Shown here: one piece after another, positions 17,868 to 27,246 of the stretch
Numbering within the stretch: the first letter of the stretch is position 1
How the letters are laid out: every line of letters begins with the position of its first letter
Assembly: GCF_006715085.1 (NCBI RefSeq)
Contig: NZ_VFMM01000001.1
Span: forward strand, 2,480,001 to 2,544,000
Length of the DNA stretch: 64,000 nt
Direction of reading: 5' to 3'
Source of the DNA: Kribbella jejuensis
GTDB taxonomy: Bacteria > Actinomycetota > Actinomycetes > Propionibacteriales > Kribbellaceae
The notes under the pieces: model-generated
The model's database searches: none
Told to the model about the DNA's origin: nothing
The model's input: the letters and a program-made list of their open reading frames with translations, nothing else
Translations under genes and position numbers: made by a program

Positions 17868-18938
17868 TCAGTGCACCAGGCGGCCGACCGCGCCCTTCGC
17901 TCCGGAGGCCCAGCAGCCGGCGTTGATGCCGTGGCCGGCGCACTCGACACTGTCGAAGCTGCCGTCGTAGAACTGCTTCCAGCTCCGCCCGCCGTCGAAA
18001 CTCACGTCGCTCCCGGACGGGCCGACCGCGATCACGGTGAACGGCGACCACGGGACGAAGTGCGAACCACTCCGGTAGCCCTTCGGCGCCTGGTCGGCCG
18101 GTACCAGCTTCCACGTGCGGCCACCGTCGTACGTCACCGAGGCCGCGTTCACCGCCTCTGTCGGCTTGGTGAAGTCACCGCCGACGGCGACGCCGAACAA
18201 CGTGTTCCGGAACGCCAGGCTGAAGATTCCGGCCGCCGCACCACTGGCCATCGGCGAGTCCGCGACCGTCCAGTGCCGGCCGCCGTCGTCGGTCCGGAAC
18301 ACCCGCGGCCGGTCGCCACCACCGGTCGCGAACCAGGCCGTCCGGCCCGGTCCCGCGACCAGGCAGGTCCCGCTCGCGGCGAAGCCGAACTCGCCGGTCA
18401 GCGCGGCCGGCATCCCGCCGGTCGGCTGCACCTGCCAGGACCTGCCGCCGTCCGACGTCGCCGCGATCCGGAACTTCCCGTCCACCGGGTCGCTCATCGC
18501 CAGCCCATGCTTGGCGTCGTTGAACGCGATGCAGTCGTAGAACGCCTTCGGGTCGGTGTTGCGGAAGGTTTCCGACCACGTCTTCCCACCGTCGTCGGTG
18601 CGGTAGACCCGGGAGTCCTCCCCTTCGCCGATCGTCAGCGCGACGGCCCGCCGTGCGTCGAAGGCCTCGACGTCGCGGAACTGCAGGCTTTCCGCACCGG
18701 CCGGACTGACGTTCTGCCAGTGCTTCCCGCCGTCGACCGTCCGGAACACGGTGCCCGACGTACCGGCCACCCAGGCGACGTCCTTACTGACCGCGGCCAG
18801 TCCACGGAACTGCGCCGTCGTACCAGTCGGCGTCAACTCCCACCGGTACGACGGTCCGCCGTGCGCCTGAGCGGGTACGACGTTCGCCATCAACAACAGA
18901 CCTCCTGCCGCGAGAGCGGCCACACGCAGGATTCTCAT
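17868..18938 (-). CDS. Secreted YCF48/BNR-type beta-propeller protein
   Basis: A 356-residue exported protein with a signal peptide (about 1-25, ending AQAHG). It is built from repeats containing the Asp-box-like unit T-x-D-G-G-x-x-W (TVDGGKHW, TDDGGKTW, TSDGGRSW, TDDGGRHW, TYDGGRTW, SFDGGRSW), about six copies, which indicates a six- or seven-bladed propeller. Similar actinobacterial proteins are often labelled oxidoreductase or sialidase-like without evidence, and no catalytic motif is visible. Two cysteines in VECAGHGINAGC probably form a disulfide. Confidence 0.8.
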   Translation of the reverse strand: MRILRVAALAAGGLLLMANVVPAQAHGGPSYRWELTPTGTTAQFRGLAAVSKDVAWVAGTSGTVFRTVDGGKHWQNVSPAGAESLQFRDVEAFDARRAVALTIGEGEDSRVYRTDDGGKTWSETFRNTDPKAFYDCIAFNDAKHGLAMSDPVDGKFRIAATSDGGRSWQVQPTGGMPAALTGEFGFAASGTCLVAGPGRTAWFATGGGDRPRVFRTDDGGRHWTVADSPMASGAAAGIFSLAFRNTLFGVAVGGDFTKPTEAVNAASVTYDGGRTWKLVPADQAPKGYRSGSHFVPWSPFTVIAVGPSGSDVSFDGGRSWKQFYDGSFDSVECAGHGINAGCWASGAKGAVGRLVH

Positions 18939-18948
18939 GCGCGGAAAT

Positions 18949-20217
18949 CTAACCCGCCGTCAGCTGAAAAGACTGCGCCGCGCCTCCGTCGCAGGTGAGT
19001 TGGACCAATTGCGTGCTGTCTGCGACCGAACTGTTCGGGACGGCCAGGCACTTGCTGCTGTACCTGCTGACGAAATGGAAGTTTCCGGAACCTTCGGAAA
19101 CCGCCTGCCATTGCTGGTTGTTTCCGCCGCTGTACATCCACAACTGCAGGCCCGCATTGTCCGCCGCCGACACCCCGGTCACGTCGATCACCTTGGTCTC
19201 GTCGTTGCGGTTGTTCACCCGGGTGAAACCGCCGGACGTCGGCTGGAACTGGAACTGCTGCGCCTGCGTGCCGTTGCAGGTGTACTGCTGGATGACGGTC
19301 CCGTTCGCGGTCCCGGCGGCGCGGGCGTCGACACATTTTCCGTTGCCCTTGTTGGCGATCCGGTACCACGCGGTCGGCGACGGCTGGCCCGCCGGCGGCG
19401 TGGTACCGGCACCGCCGAGCCACTTCAGGGCGTCCATCATGAACTGGTTCTGCGCCGGGCTGTCGAACGTCGACGACAGCCTGGTGTTGGTGTCGTAGTT
19501 CATCGCGTTGTGGCCGAAGTTCGCGTAGATCATCTTGTAGTGCTTGTTGGTCCAGATGATCGGGTAGTAGCCGGAGTACCAGGTCTGGTTCGGATCGGTG
19601 CCGACCGGGAAGCTGGATGGGTCGATCGAGGCCAGGATCTGGATCTCGGGGTTGTTCCGCAGATCGTTCTGCCAGCTGTACCACTCACTCACCGACGACC
19701 GGAACGTCGCTCCGGTGTTCACCAGCGCCGGATGTGAACGGTTCTCGGTCCGCAGCGTCACCGCCGTCGGCCCCCAGGTGTTCGAGACGAAGTACCCGGT
19801 ACCGAGGAACGTGTTGTTGAACCACGGCCAGTTGCCACTCGCATCGTTGTACGCCGACACGTGGAACCCGAAGAACGCGCCACCGTTGTCCATGTAGTTC
19901 TTGAACCCGTTGCGTTGGGCGTCGGTGTGCGGCGAGTCGTCGAGGAACATCACCACCTGGTACTGCGAGGCGCTGAGATTGTCGAGCTGGTCCCAGTTGT
20001 TCGTTGCCGTGTAGGAGAACCCGTTGTCCGCTCCGAACTGCGGGAAGCGCTGGTTCGCTTCCTTCTCGAAGTCGATATGGGCGGCGTCCCAGGTACCGCT
20101 GTAGAAGGCGAGCACCTTGAAGGTTTGGACCGCGGCGACGGCGGGCGAGGTCAGGCCACTGATCACGAGGACCAAGGCGAGCAGGAAGGTGGGCAGGCGA
20201 AAACGATCGGAAAGCAT
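18949..20217 (-). CDS. Secreted ThuA-domain protein with ricin B-type lectin domain
   Basis: A 422-residue exported protein with a signal peptide (about 1-28). A ThuA-like class I glutamine-amidotransferase fold (about 32-270) contains VLAFYSG, VVMFLDD and GGAFFGFHVSAY. After a Pro/Gly linker, a C-terminal ricin B lectin / CBM13 domain (about 285-422) has three QxW-like repeats and paired cysteines. ThuA proteins act on sugars such as trehalose, and the lectin domain would target the enzyme to polysaccharide. It stops 11 bases upstream of the propeller gene start, so the two may be co-transcribed. Confidence 0.87.
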   Translation of the reverse strand: MLSDRFRLPTFLLALVLVISGLTSPAVAAVQTFKVLAFYSGTWDAAHIDFEKEANQRFPQFGADNGFSYTATNNWDQLDNLSASQYQVVMFLDDSPHTDAQRNGFKNYMDNGGAFFGFHVSAYNDASGNWPWFNNTFLGTGYFVSNTWGPTAVTLRTENRSHPALVNTGATFRSSVSEWYSWQNDLRNNPEIQILASIDPSSFPVGTDPNQTWYSGYYPIIWTNKHYKMIYANFGHNAMNYDTNTRLSSTFDSPAQNQFMMDALKWLGGAGTTPPAGQPSPTAWYRIANKGNGKCVDARAAGTANGTVIQQYTCNGTQAQQFQFQPTSGGFTRVNNRNDETKVIDVTGVSAADNAGLQLWMYSGGNNQQWQAVSEGSGNFHFVSRYSSKCLAVPNSSVADSTQLVQLTCDGGAAQSFQLTAG

Positions 20218-20234
20218 GGGGGCGGACCTTTCCG

Positions 20235-20257
20235 TCAGAACCTTCTGAAATTTCAGA
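20235..20257. promoter_or_regulatory. Overlapping palindromes upstream of the ThuA gene
   Basis: TCTGAAATTTCAGA (20244-20257) is a perfect 14-base palindrome. TCAGAA (20235-20240) and TTCTGA (20243-20248) form a second, overlapping one. They lie 18-40 bases before the ATG in an AT-rich gap, as an operator would. Confidence 0.5.
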
Positions 20258-20259
20258 TC

Positions 20260-21126
20260 TTAAATTAACTCCCGATCAAAGCCCTGTCCAGAGCCCATCA
20301 CCTGACTGCCCAGAACGCTCAGCAACCGCAACTTCTCCGCGCTCTCGCTGCCCGGCTCGGCGGTGAAGACGATCAGCGTCTGCTGCTGGTCGCGGTTGTC
20401 GATCAGCTCGCAGTACAGCTCGAGGTCGCCCACCGACGGATGCCGGAATCGCTTCGTCCGGCTGTGCGCGACCACGACCTCGTGCGCGTCCCAGATCTCG
20501 GCGAACTCCGGGCTGGCCTTCTGCAGCGCGCGCACGATCGAGGCGGCGTACGACTTCGGGCCGTCGATGGTCGCGACCGTCCGCAGCATCGAGACGAGCA
20601 GCTTGCTGTGCGTGGTCAGCTCGGGCTCGGCGTACAGAGCGCGCGTCTCCGGGTGCATGAACCAGCGGTACACCTCGCTGCGCTCCATGCCCTGGAAGTT
20701 GGTCAGCTCACCCGCGAATGCGACGTGTGTCGGGGTCTGGGCGACCACCTCGCCGACCCGGTTCAGCAACATCGCGGGGGTGTCGTGCAGCCGGTCGAGA
20801 ATCCGCAGCATCCCGGGGTCGACGTGGTCGGCGCGCGTCGAGCGTGGCGGCGTACCGTGACCGGCGAGCAGGAACAGGTGGTCGCGCTCGTCGAGCGTCA
20901 GGCGCAGGGCGCGAGCGATCGCGCCGAGCATCTCGACCGACGGCTGCGGACCGCGGCCGCCTTCGAGTCGGCTGTAGTAGTCCGTCGACATCGACGCCAG
21001 CGCGGCGACCTCCTCGCGGCGCAGGCCGGGCGTACGGCGCCGGCGCCCGCGCGGCATGCCGACGTCCTCGGGTTGCAGGGCCTCGCGGCGTTTGCGCAGG
21101 AAGTCGGACAGGTCGGAGTACTCCAT
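20260..21126 (-). CDS. XRE-type HTH regulator with MmyB-like ligand-binding domain
   Basis: A 288-residue regulator. The N-terminal helix-turn-helix region reads RRRTPGLRREEVAALASMS and YYSRLEGGRG, typical of the actinobacterial family that carries a C-terminal PAS-like MmyB domain (about 110-270, with VYRWFMHPE and a terminal TAEPGSESAEKLRLL). The latter is thought to bind fatty acid-like ligands. It is divergent from an SDR gene 111 bases away; regulators of this family commonly control the adjacent dehydrogenase. The ATG at 21126 is well placed. Confidence 0.88.
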   Translation of the reverse strand: MEYSDLSDFLRKRREALQPEDVGMPRGRRRRTPGLRREEVAALASMSTDYYSRLEGGRGPQPSVEMLGAIARALRLTLDERDHLFLLAGHGTPPRSTRADHVDPGMLRILDRLHDTPAMLLNRVGEVVAQTPTHVAFAGELTNFQGMERSEVYRWFMHPETRALYAEPELTTHSKLLVSMLRTVATIDGPKSYAASIVRALQKASPEFAEIWDAHEVVVAHSRTKRFRHPSVGDLELYCELIDNRDQQQTLIVFTAEPGSESAEKLRLLSVLGSQVMGSGQGFDRELI

Positions 21127-21237
21127 AGGTCCAGTGTCCCTCCGAATGACAGGGCGTCCCGGCCGTTATCCACGGCTTGGCAAGCAGAGGCTGACCACAG
21201 CCTGGTTGCCGTCGGCATCCAGCGCCAACCTGGAGCC

Positions 21238-21969
21238 ATGAAAACGACCGGCAACACGATCTTCCTCACCGGCGGTACGTCGGGTATCGGCCTCGAACTC
21301 GCCCGCCGCTTCCGCGACCTCGGCAACACCGTGATCATCAGCGGCCGCCGCAAGGACCTCCTCGACCGGATCGCCGCCGAGGACGGCATCGACGGCGTCC
21401 AGCTCGACGTCGCCGACCCGGCGTCGATCACCGCCGCCTATGAAGCGGTCACCACGAAGTACCCGGCTGTGAACGTCCTGATCACGATGGCCGGCATCAT
21501 GCAGCCCGAGGACCTCAAGAACCACGACCTGGCCCTGGCCGAAGAGATCATCACGATCAACCTGCTGGGCACGATCCGCACCGTCGCGGCCTTCACGCCG
21601 CATCTGCTCGAGCAGCAGGACGCGGTCATCATGACCGTCAGCTCGGGCCTCGCCTTCGTCCCGCTCGTGATCACGCCGACGTACAACGCGACGAAGGCAG
21701 CCATCCACAGCTACACCCAGAGCCTCCGCCACCAGCTCCCGCTCCAGGTGATCGAGCTCGTCCCACCGGCGGTGCAGACGACCCTCCTCAACCAGGAGAA
21801 CGACCCACACGCCATGCCCCTGGCCGAATACGCCGACGAAACCATCCAGCTCCTGAAGGACAACCCCAACGCCGAGGAAATCCTCGTCACCCGAGTCCAC
21901 TTCCTCCGCAACGCCGAAAAGGAGAACCGCTACGAGTCAGTCGTCGCGGCCCTCAACTCAGTCGCCTAA
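21238..21969 (+). CDS. Short-chain dehydrogenase (DltE-like SDR)
   Basis: A 243-residue Rossmann oxidoreductase with [18 protein letters not shown] at residues 8-25, [11 protein letters not shown] (NADP-type), ITMAGIM in place of NNAG, and the catalytic [20 protein letters not shown] (Tyr and Lys spaced YxxxK). The tail [13 protein letters not shown] is characteristic of DltE-like SDRs. The ATG at 21238 was selected although the frame is open far upstream, because the Rossmann motif follows directly. Its 3' end overlaps the convergent thiamine-binding gene by 12 bases. Confidence 0.87.
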   Translation: MKTTGNTIFLTGGTSGIGLELARRFRDLGNTVIISGRRKDLLDRIAAEDGIDGVQLDVADPASITAAYEAVTTKYPAVNVLITMAGIMQPEDLKNHDLALAEEIITINLLGTIRTVAAFTPHLLEQQDAVIMTVSSGLAFVPLVITPTYNATKAAIHSYTQSLRHQLPLQVIELVPPAVQTTLLNQENDPHAMPLAEYADETIQLLKDNPNAEEILVTRVHFLRNAEKENRYESVVAALNSVA

Positions 21970-22257
21970 GGCCTGCTCGATCCGCTCGACCTTCGCGGTC
22001 AGCTGGCCCGTGTAGCCCGGGCGGATGTCGGCCTTCAGTACCAAACTGACCCGCGGTGAGACGGCGGCGACGGCGTCGACGGCCCGTTTGACCACCGCCA
22101 TCACCTCGTCCCACTCGCCCTCGAGGTTGGTGAACATCGCATTGGTCTCGTTGGGAAGACCGGAGGCACGAACGACGCGGACGGCCTCAGCCACCGCTTC
22201 GCTCACGCCTCCGGTCTCATCGCCGGCGGCCGGACTGATACTGAAGGCAACGATCAT
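21958..22257 (-). CDS. Thiamine-binding protein family (MTH1187/YkoF-like, DUF77)
   Basis: A 99-residue ferredoxin-like fold protein. IVAFSISP at the N-terminus, [30 protein letters not shown] and [13 protein letters not shown] match the MTH1187/YkoF family, which binds thiamine-related ligands. The ATG at 22257 overlaps the MFS stop codon (ATGA), so it is the last gene of a TetR-MFS-DUF77 operon. A role in binding the cargo of the transporter is possible but not shown. Confidence 0.8.
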   Translation of the reverse strand: MIVAFSISPAAGDETGGVSEAVAEAVRVVRASGLPNETNAMFTNLEGEWDEVMAVVKRAVDAVAAVSPRVSLVLKADIRPGYTGQLTAKVERIEQALGD

Positions 22258-23819
22258 GCGTCCAGGATGTCAGGCTCCTCCTGCGCTCGCCGCTCGGCTC
22301 CGGACGTGGTGAGGAGTGCCTTTTCCTTGATGAACAGGACTGCTATCAGGGCCAGTACGGCGAACGGGACCGACATCATGAACAGGTCCGCGGTCGCGTC
22401 GCCGTAGGCGTTCTCGACCACGACGCGTACCTGGTCCGGCAGGTCCTTGATGTTCGGTACGGCGCTGCCCGCGCCCGAGGACGCGCCGCCCGGGTTCAGC
22501 ATCTCGGTGACCTTGTTGGCCAGCACCGCGCCGAGGACGCTGACGCCGATGGTGCCGCCCATGCTCCGGAAGAAGCTGACCGCCGACGTCGCCGCACCCA
22601 GCTCACGAGCCGGTACGTCGTTCTGTGCGGCGAGGACCAGGTTCTGCATCACCAGACCGATGCCGACACCGAGGACCAGCATGAAGGCCCACAGCATGTA
22701 CTTCGACGTGTGCGCGTCGATCGTGCCGAACAACGCCAGCCCGATCGGCAGCAGCACACTGCCGACGACCAGGTAGATCTTCCAGCGGCCGTACTTCGTG
22801 ATCAGCGCACCGGCGATCGTCGACGCGGTCATCATGCCGAGGATCATCGGCAGGCTCATCAGACCGGCCTTGGTCGGCGTGTAGCCCTGCGCGATCTGGA
22901 AGTACTGCGCGAGGAACACCGAGCCGGCGAACATCGCCACCCCGACCAGTGCGCTGGCGATGATGGCCAGCGTTACCGTGCGGTTGCGGAACAGGTCCAT
23001 CGGGATGATCGGCTCCGGGTGCCGGCGCTCGACCAGTACGGCGGCCAGCAACAGGACCGCAGCGGCCCCGACCAGCGCGAAGCTCCAGCCGGAGACCCAG
23101 TCGAACTTGTTCCCGGCGAACGAGGACCAGACGAGCAGCGTGCTGACGCCGCCCATGATCAGGACCGCACCCCACCAGTCGATCTTCACGTCCCGTTTCA
23201 CGGTCGGCAGCTTCAGCGTGCGCTGCAGCAGGATCATCGCGGCGATCACGAACGGTACGCCGATCAGGAAGCAGGCCCGCCAACCGAGCGGCGAGTCGAC
23301 CAGGAAACCGCCGAGCAGCGGTCCGCCGACGGTCGCGGACGCGAAGATCGCGCCGAACACACCGGAGTACCGGCCGAGCTCACGCGGCGGGATGATCGCC
23401 GCCATCACGATCTGCACCAGCGCGGTCAGACCGCCACCGCCGAGACCCTGGAGCACGCGACTGCCGAGCAGTACCTCGATGTTCGGCGCGAAGCCGGCGA
23501 CCAGCGAACCGATCACGAAGAAGCTCAGCGAGAGCTGGATCAGCAGCTTGTTGTTGTAGAGGTCGGCGAGCTTGCCCCACAACGGCACGGTGGCCGTCAT
23601 CGTCAGCAGCTCGAGCGTGACGACCCAGGTGTACGAGGACTGGCTGGCGCCCAGGTCATGGATGATCCGCGGCAGTGCGGTCGAGACCACGGTGCCGGCG
23701 AGGATGGCCACGAACAGACCCATCATCAGGCCGGACATCGCCTGGATCGTCTGCCGTGGAGTAAGAGTGGCGGTGACCTCACCCACCGGTTCCGGGGTGG
23801 ATGACGAGGTCGTCGTCAT
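22254..23819 (-). CDS. MFS drug exporter, DHA2 family (14-TM, EmrB/QacA-like)
   Basis: A 521-residue proton antiporter with 14 predicted membrane helices. Helix 1 region is [23 protein letters not shown]; motif [13 protein letters not shown] and motif C-like [20 protein letters not shown] are present. DHA2 pumps extrude dyes, antibiotics and other hydrophobic compounds. The ATG at 23819 overlaps the TetR stop (ATGA), so the pump and its repressor are co-transcribed. The C-terminus ends in a short charged tail. Confidence 0.92.
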   Translation of the reverse strand: MTTTSSSTPEPVGEVTATLTPRQTIQAMSGLMMGLFVAILAGTVVSTALPRIIHDLGASQSSYTWVVTLELLTMTATVPLWGKLADLYNNKLLIQLSLSFFVIGSLVAGFAPNIEVLLGSRVLQGLGGGGLTALVQIVMAAIIPPRELGRYSGVFGAIFASATVGGPLLGGFLVDSPLGWRACFLIGVPFVIAAMILLQRTLKLPTVKRDVKIDWWGAVLIMGGVSTLLVWSSFAGNKFDWVSGWSFALVGAAAVLLLAAVLVERRHPEPIIPMDLFRNRTVTLAIIASALVGVAMFAGSVFLAQYFQIAQGYTPTKAGLMSLPMILGMMTASTIAGALITKYGRWKIYLVVGSVLLPIGLALFGTIDAHTSKYMLWAFMLVLGVGIGLVMQNLVLAAQNDVPARELGAATSAVSFFRSMGGTIGVSVLGAVLANKVTEMLNPGGASSGAGSAVPNIKDLPDQVRVVVENAYGDATADLFMMSVPFAVLALIAVLFIKEKALLTTSGAERRAQEEPDILDA

Positions 23820-24436
23820 GAGTTGCCTTTCTGGTCAGCTGCCGCGAAGGCGGTGTCGATGCCCTGGGCAAGTAGTTGGAACGCTTCGTCGAGCAGTTCG
23901 GGGATCGGGCGGTCCGGGGCGGTCTTGTGCAGCTCCATCACCACCCGGCAGGCGGCGCCCGCAGTACTGACGATCAGCGCGGGCCGGATCGAACCGGCCG
24001 GCTCGCCCATCCGCTCGGTGAGCGCCTCGGTGAGCTGCCGCTCGTCGTCGATGCTCGACATCATCAGCTGGTACAGCAGGGTCGGGGAGCTCATGATCAG
24101 CTCACCGCGCCGGGACAGTTGCCCGTCGCTCTCGAGCTCCCGCAGTACGTCGTGCACGATGAACGACATCGTGGTCAGCGGCGACTCGCCGGCGGGCGCG
24201 GCCCGCATCCGCTCGAGCGCCCGGACCAGCTGCTCCGGATTGCGCGCGAGGATCGCATGCTCCTTGTGCGGGAAGTAGTTGAAGAACGTCCGCACCGACA
24301 CGTCGGCCGCCTCGGCGATCTCCTCCACCGTGACGTGCTCCGGCCCCTTCTCCAACGCCAGCCGCAACGCGGCGTCGGCCAACGCCGCCCGCGTCTGCAG
24401 TTTCTTGCGCTCCCGCAACCCACCCTCAGCCCCCAC
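23816..24436 (-). CDS. TetR family transcriptional regulator (MFS operon)
   Basis: A 206-residue repressor whose N-terminal HTH reads TVEEIAEAADVSVRTFFNYFPHKEHAIL. The rest is the helical ligand and dimer domain. Start GTG at 24436. It heads the operon with the DHA2 pump and the DUF77 gene, and an inverted repeat upstream is a probable autoregulatory operator. The ligand is probably a pump substrate. Confidence 0.9.
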   Translation of the reverse strand: MGAEGGLRERKKLQTRAALADAALRLALEKGPEHVTVEEIAEAADVSVRTFFNYFPHKEHAILARNPEQLVRALERMRAAPAGESPLTTMSFIVHDVLRELESDGQLSRRGELIMSSPTLLYQLMMSSIDDERQLTEALTERMGEPAGSIRPALIVSTAGAACRVVMELHKTAPDRPIPELLDEAFQLLAQGIDTAFAAADQKGNS

Positions 24437-24457
24437 GACACCAGGCTAGGCAGAAAC

Positions 24458-24496
24458 TTGCACCCACTGCAAACTATTAACCCTGAAACTTTGCAG
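24458..24496. promoter_or_regulatory. Candidate TetR operator
   Basis: CTGCAAA (24467-24473) and TTTGCAG (24490-24496) form 7-base arms 16 bases apart, and TTGCA-N5-TGCAA (24458-24472) overlaps the first arm. The region lies just upstream of the TetR start and spans the stop codon of the next minus-strand gene. Confidence 0.45.
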
Positions 24497-24956
24497 TCCG
24501 CGAAAGCTTCGGGATCCAGGCCGGTACGACGCGGCAGTACTCCTCGTACTGCGCGCCGTAGCGGGCTCGGAGTACCGGCTCCTCGTACCAGTGGACGAAC
24601 GACGCCATCACCGCCCACGCGATGACGCCGTACACGAGAACCCGCCAGTCGAGGAAGAGCAGTGCCTGGCCGAGGATCGCCGCGACGACGCCGACGTACA
24701 TCGGGTTGCGGACGAAGCGGTAGTCGCCGCCCACGACGAGGTCCTGCGTCGGGGCGATCGGGGCGGGGGTGCCGCGGCCTTCGCGGACGAAGCGGACGAA
24801 CGCCCGCAGTACGACGAAAGCGCCGGCCGCGACGATGATCAACCCGGGCCAGAAGCGCGGACCCGCCCAGCCGCTGACCCACCACGGCAACACCCCGCCG
24901 ACGACGCACGGCGCAACAAAGAAGAACACCGCACTCCCGAGAACGGCTTTTACCAT
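24477..24956 (-). CDS. Membrane methyltransferase, isoprenylcysteine carboxyl methyltransferase-like
   Basis: A 159-residue integral membrane protein with four or five hydrophobic segments. The C-terminal half has the PEMT/ICMT signature GGDYRFVRNPMYVGVVAA followed by a hydrophobic pair and EEPVLRARYGAQYEEYCRVVPAWIP. The R-x-x-R-N-P-x-Y and E-E-x-x-L motifs bind S-adenosylmethionine. The substrate (isoprenoid, phospholipid or small thiol) is not determined. The ATG at 24956 was chosen because the preceding in-frame residues do not form a membrane protein. Confidence 0.85.
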   Translation of the reverse strand: MVKAVLGSAVFFFVAPCVVGGVLPWWVSGWAGPRFWPGLIIVAAGAFVVLRAFVRFVREGRGTPAPIAPTQDLVVGGDYRFVRNPMYVGVVAAILGQALLFLDWRVLVYGVIAWAVMASFVHWYEEPVLRARYGAQYEEYCRVVPAWIPKLSRTAKFQG

Positions 24957-24984
24957 GGGACAATTAAAGGCCCTGTGCGGTGGT

Positions 24985-25935
24985 TCAAGGCCGGAGATCG
25001 GGAGGCTCGGGTCGGCGGTTGAGGGATTGGGGCGGGCCGCTGCGGGTGCTGTACGTGCCCCAGCCGGACGTGCCGCGCGCGGGTGATGCGACGCCGCCGA
25101 AAGAGATGCGGCGGGCGAAGTACTCACCGGCGATTTCCCGGGCTTCTTCGAATGCCTGGTGTCCGACGGCGGCCGAGCGGCTGAAGAGTTGGTGGGAGGC
25201 GACGATCGACAACCCGGGAAGCTTGCCGAAGTGCTTCCACATCGCGTTGGTGATCCGGCGCTCCGCTATTACGCGTTCGGTCGCGAAATGCGGGGCGCCG
25301 AGGCCGTAGCGGTCGGCGATGATTCCGGCGGCGACGGTCCATTTACCGGTCGCGTTGACGACTACCATCCGGCGAAGGATCTCGAGGCGATCGGCCTCGT
25401 CCAGCGTCCCGAGTTCGTAGGCCAGCGTCTCGGCCGCCGGGGTGAACCGCTCGTACGCCATCAGCCCGATCACGTTCTTGATGCCTGGGGCAACGAGATC
25501 CAGCTGGAGCTCGTCGATGTAGTCGTCCAGCGTCTCGTGGCCGTAGCTCTCGGTCACGCCTTCCTCGAACGCCCGTACCGCGTCGATCCGGAAGTCCTGC
25601 TGCGCGTCCGCATGCTCGGTACCCGGTCCGGCGAGCAGATGCAGGTTCTCGTGGTACACCACGGCGAGCGCTTCGCGGTACCGCAGCAGCGTCGCGTCGT
25701 CCACCTGCTGCCCGGCGTACCGGAACATCTCCCGGAGCGGCCGCAGCACCCGTTCCTCGTCGTACCGGATCGTGTGGTCCCAGCCGGCCGAGCCGAGTAC
25801 CAGCTTGCCGTCGTCGGTCAGCTCGTACGGCTGGACGTCGTACGTCCCGTTCCAGCTGGAATGGTCGGCACCGGTGACGTTGATCGCGGCCAGGTGCTGC
25901 ACCCGCATGAACTCCTCGAACGAGGCAGGCCGCAT
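24985..25935 (-). CDS. Unknown protein with HENLH zincin-like motif
   Basis: This encodes 316 residues from the ATG at 25935. Residues 95-99 are HENLH inside LAVVYHENLHLLAGPG, an HExxH metal site with a hydrophobic flank. A possible third ligand is in AFEEGVTESYG (124-129), about 25 residues later, the spacing of gluzincin-type peptidases. There is no signal peptide. A ten-residue MRPASFEEFM start and a Pro/Arg-rich C-terminal tail are variable. The start overlaps the upstream stop (TGATG), so the two are coupled. I do not recognise a named family. Confidence 0.65.
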   Translation of the reverse strand: MRPASFEEFMRVQHLAAINVTGADHSSWNGTYDVQPYELTDDGKLVLGSAGWDHTIRYDEERVLRPLREMFRYAGQQVDDATLLRYREALAVVYHENLHLLAGPGTEHADAQQDFRIDAVRAFEEGVTESYGHETLDDYIDELQLDLVAPGIKNVIGLMAYERFTPAAETLAYELGTLDEADRLEILRRMVVVNATGKWTVAAGIIADRYGLGAPHFATERVIAERRITNAMWKHFGKLPGLSIVASHQLFSRSAAVGHQAFEEAREIAGEYFARRISFGGVASPARGTSGWGTYSTRSGPPQSLNRRPEPPDLRP

Positions 25936-26345
25936 CAACCCCCGAGCTCCGCTCGCCAACTGTCCGCGAGCCGGGCCAGCGGTTCGTTCACCGCGAGTAC
26001 GGCGTACTGCTCGAACTCGTCGTCCGTCTCGAGCGCGACCGCCGTGATGTCGCGTATCCCGTCCTCCAACCGGGTCAGACGTTCGCGCGCGTCACCCTCG
26101 TCCCGCTCCGCCTCCGCAGCGATCCGCTGCACGCGCTCCATCCGCTCCCGGGCGTCGGGTGACGTGTGCGCCGCCCATCGATCGATCAGGAAGCCCGCCG
26201 TCTGCTGCAACCGCTGGTCATCGATCGCCGGTACGACGTCACGCAACCCGGCCAGCGCTTCGCGTGCGTCGACGCGCCCGAGCCGCCACTCCCGCTGCGC
26301 CGCCTTGTAGCGCTCGAGGAACTCGTCGTACCGCACGCATCGCAC
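25935..26345 (-). CDS. Small charged helical protein coupled to the HENLH protein
   Basis: This encodes about 136 residues from GTG at 26345; a GTG at 26336 is equally possible. The product is almost entirely charged amphipathic helix (YDEFLERYKAAQREWRLGR, RERMERVQRIAAEAERDEGD), suggesting a bundle or coiled coil. Its stop overlaps the start of the HENLH gene. It may be a partner or inhibitor of that protein, but this rests on gene order only. No family recognised. Confidence 0.6.
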   Translation of the reverse strand: MRCVRYDEFLERYKAAQREWRLGRVDAREALAGLRDVVPAIDDQRLQQTAGFLIDRWAAHTSPDARERMERVQRIAAEAERDEGDARERLTRLEDGIRDITAVALETDDEFEQYAVLAVNEPLARLADSWRAELGG

Positions 26346-26435
26346 TGTAGCGCCGCCGGGATTCGCCGGGCTCCGATGAGTTTCGATCACCGGCCTCCTC
26401 TGTACGAGTAGAAGCCTCGTCCGAAGGAGAAGGAA

Positions 26436-27227
26436 ATGTTGCTGGAGAACAAGAACGTGGTCGTCTACGGCGGCGGCGGAGCAGTCGGCGGCGCGGTCGC
26501 CCGTGGATTCGCCGAAGCCGGCGCGAAGGTGTTCCTGACCGGGCGGAATCCCGACAACGTGAACACCGTCGCCAAGGAGATCTCCGCGGCGGGCGGAGCC
26601 GTCGAAGCTGCCGTGGTCGACGCTGCGGACGAGCAATCCGTCTCCGAGCACCTCGACGCGGTCGTCGCCGACGCCGGCTCCATCGACGTGTCATTCAATG
26701 CCATCGGGATCTCACCACGAGGGCTACAGGGCATCCCGTTCACCGAGCTGCCCGTTGACAACTTCCTGCGACCGGTCACGACGTACGCCGAGGCTCATTT
26801 CGTGACCGCGAAGGCCGCGGCACGGCACATGATCCCGCGCGGCTCGGGCGTGATCATGATGCACACTCCGGAACCTGCCCGCCTGCCCATGCCCCTGGTC
26901 GGCGGCATGAGCGTCGGCTGGGCCGCAATGGAGGCCCTCAACCGAGCGCTGTCCTCCGAATGGGCCCAGTACGGCGTCCGCTCGATCTGCCTGCGTACCA
27001 CCGCGATGGTCGAGACACCCGTCATCGATGTCGTCTTCGGACTGCAGGCCGACACCTTGGGCATCCCCAAGGACCAGCTCACCGCTGCCGAGGCCGCGAT
27101 GACCCACCGCAAGCGCCTCACGACCCTGACCGAACTCACTTCGGCGGCGGTCTTCTTCGCCTCCGACCACGCGGCGGCCATCACCGGAACCGTCGCCAAC
27201 CTGACCGGCGGCCTGATCGTCGATTGA
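26436..27227 (+). CDS. Short-chain dehydrogenase/reductase (SDR)
   Basis: A 263-residue oxidoreductase. The Rossmann motif VVVYGGGGAVGGAVARGF (residues 8-25) replaces the usual TGxxxGIG with a glycine-rich variant. LTGRNPDNV indicates NADP. The active-site region lacks a clear YxxxK; MMHTPEPARLPMPLVGGMSVGW occupies that place, so it may be a divergent (enoyl-reductase-like or non-catalytic) SDR. A good GAAGGAGAAGGA site precedes the ATG. It opens an operon that runs to an ECF sigma factor. Confidence 0.8.
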   Translation: MLLENKNVVVYGGGGAVGGAVARGFAEAGAKVFLTGRNPDNVNTVAKEISAAGGAVEAAVVDAADEQSVSEHLDAVVADAGSIDVSFNAIGISPRGLQGIPFTELPVDNFLRPVTTYAEAHFVTAKAAARHMIPRGSGVIMMHTPEPARLPMPLVGGMSVGWAAMEALNRALSSEWAQYGVRSICLRTTAMVETPVIDVVFGLQADTLGIPKDQLTAAEAAMTHRKRLTTLTELTSAAVFFASDHAAAITGTVANLTGGLIVD

Positions 27228-27246
27228 GCCCGTGAGAGGCAAGTTC

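Noticed and set aside
26436-27227. Canonical SDR catalytic triad in this reductase
   Set aside because: The Tyr-x-x-x-Lys could not be found at the expected place, so the gene is called a divergent SDR, not a standard one.
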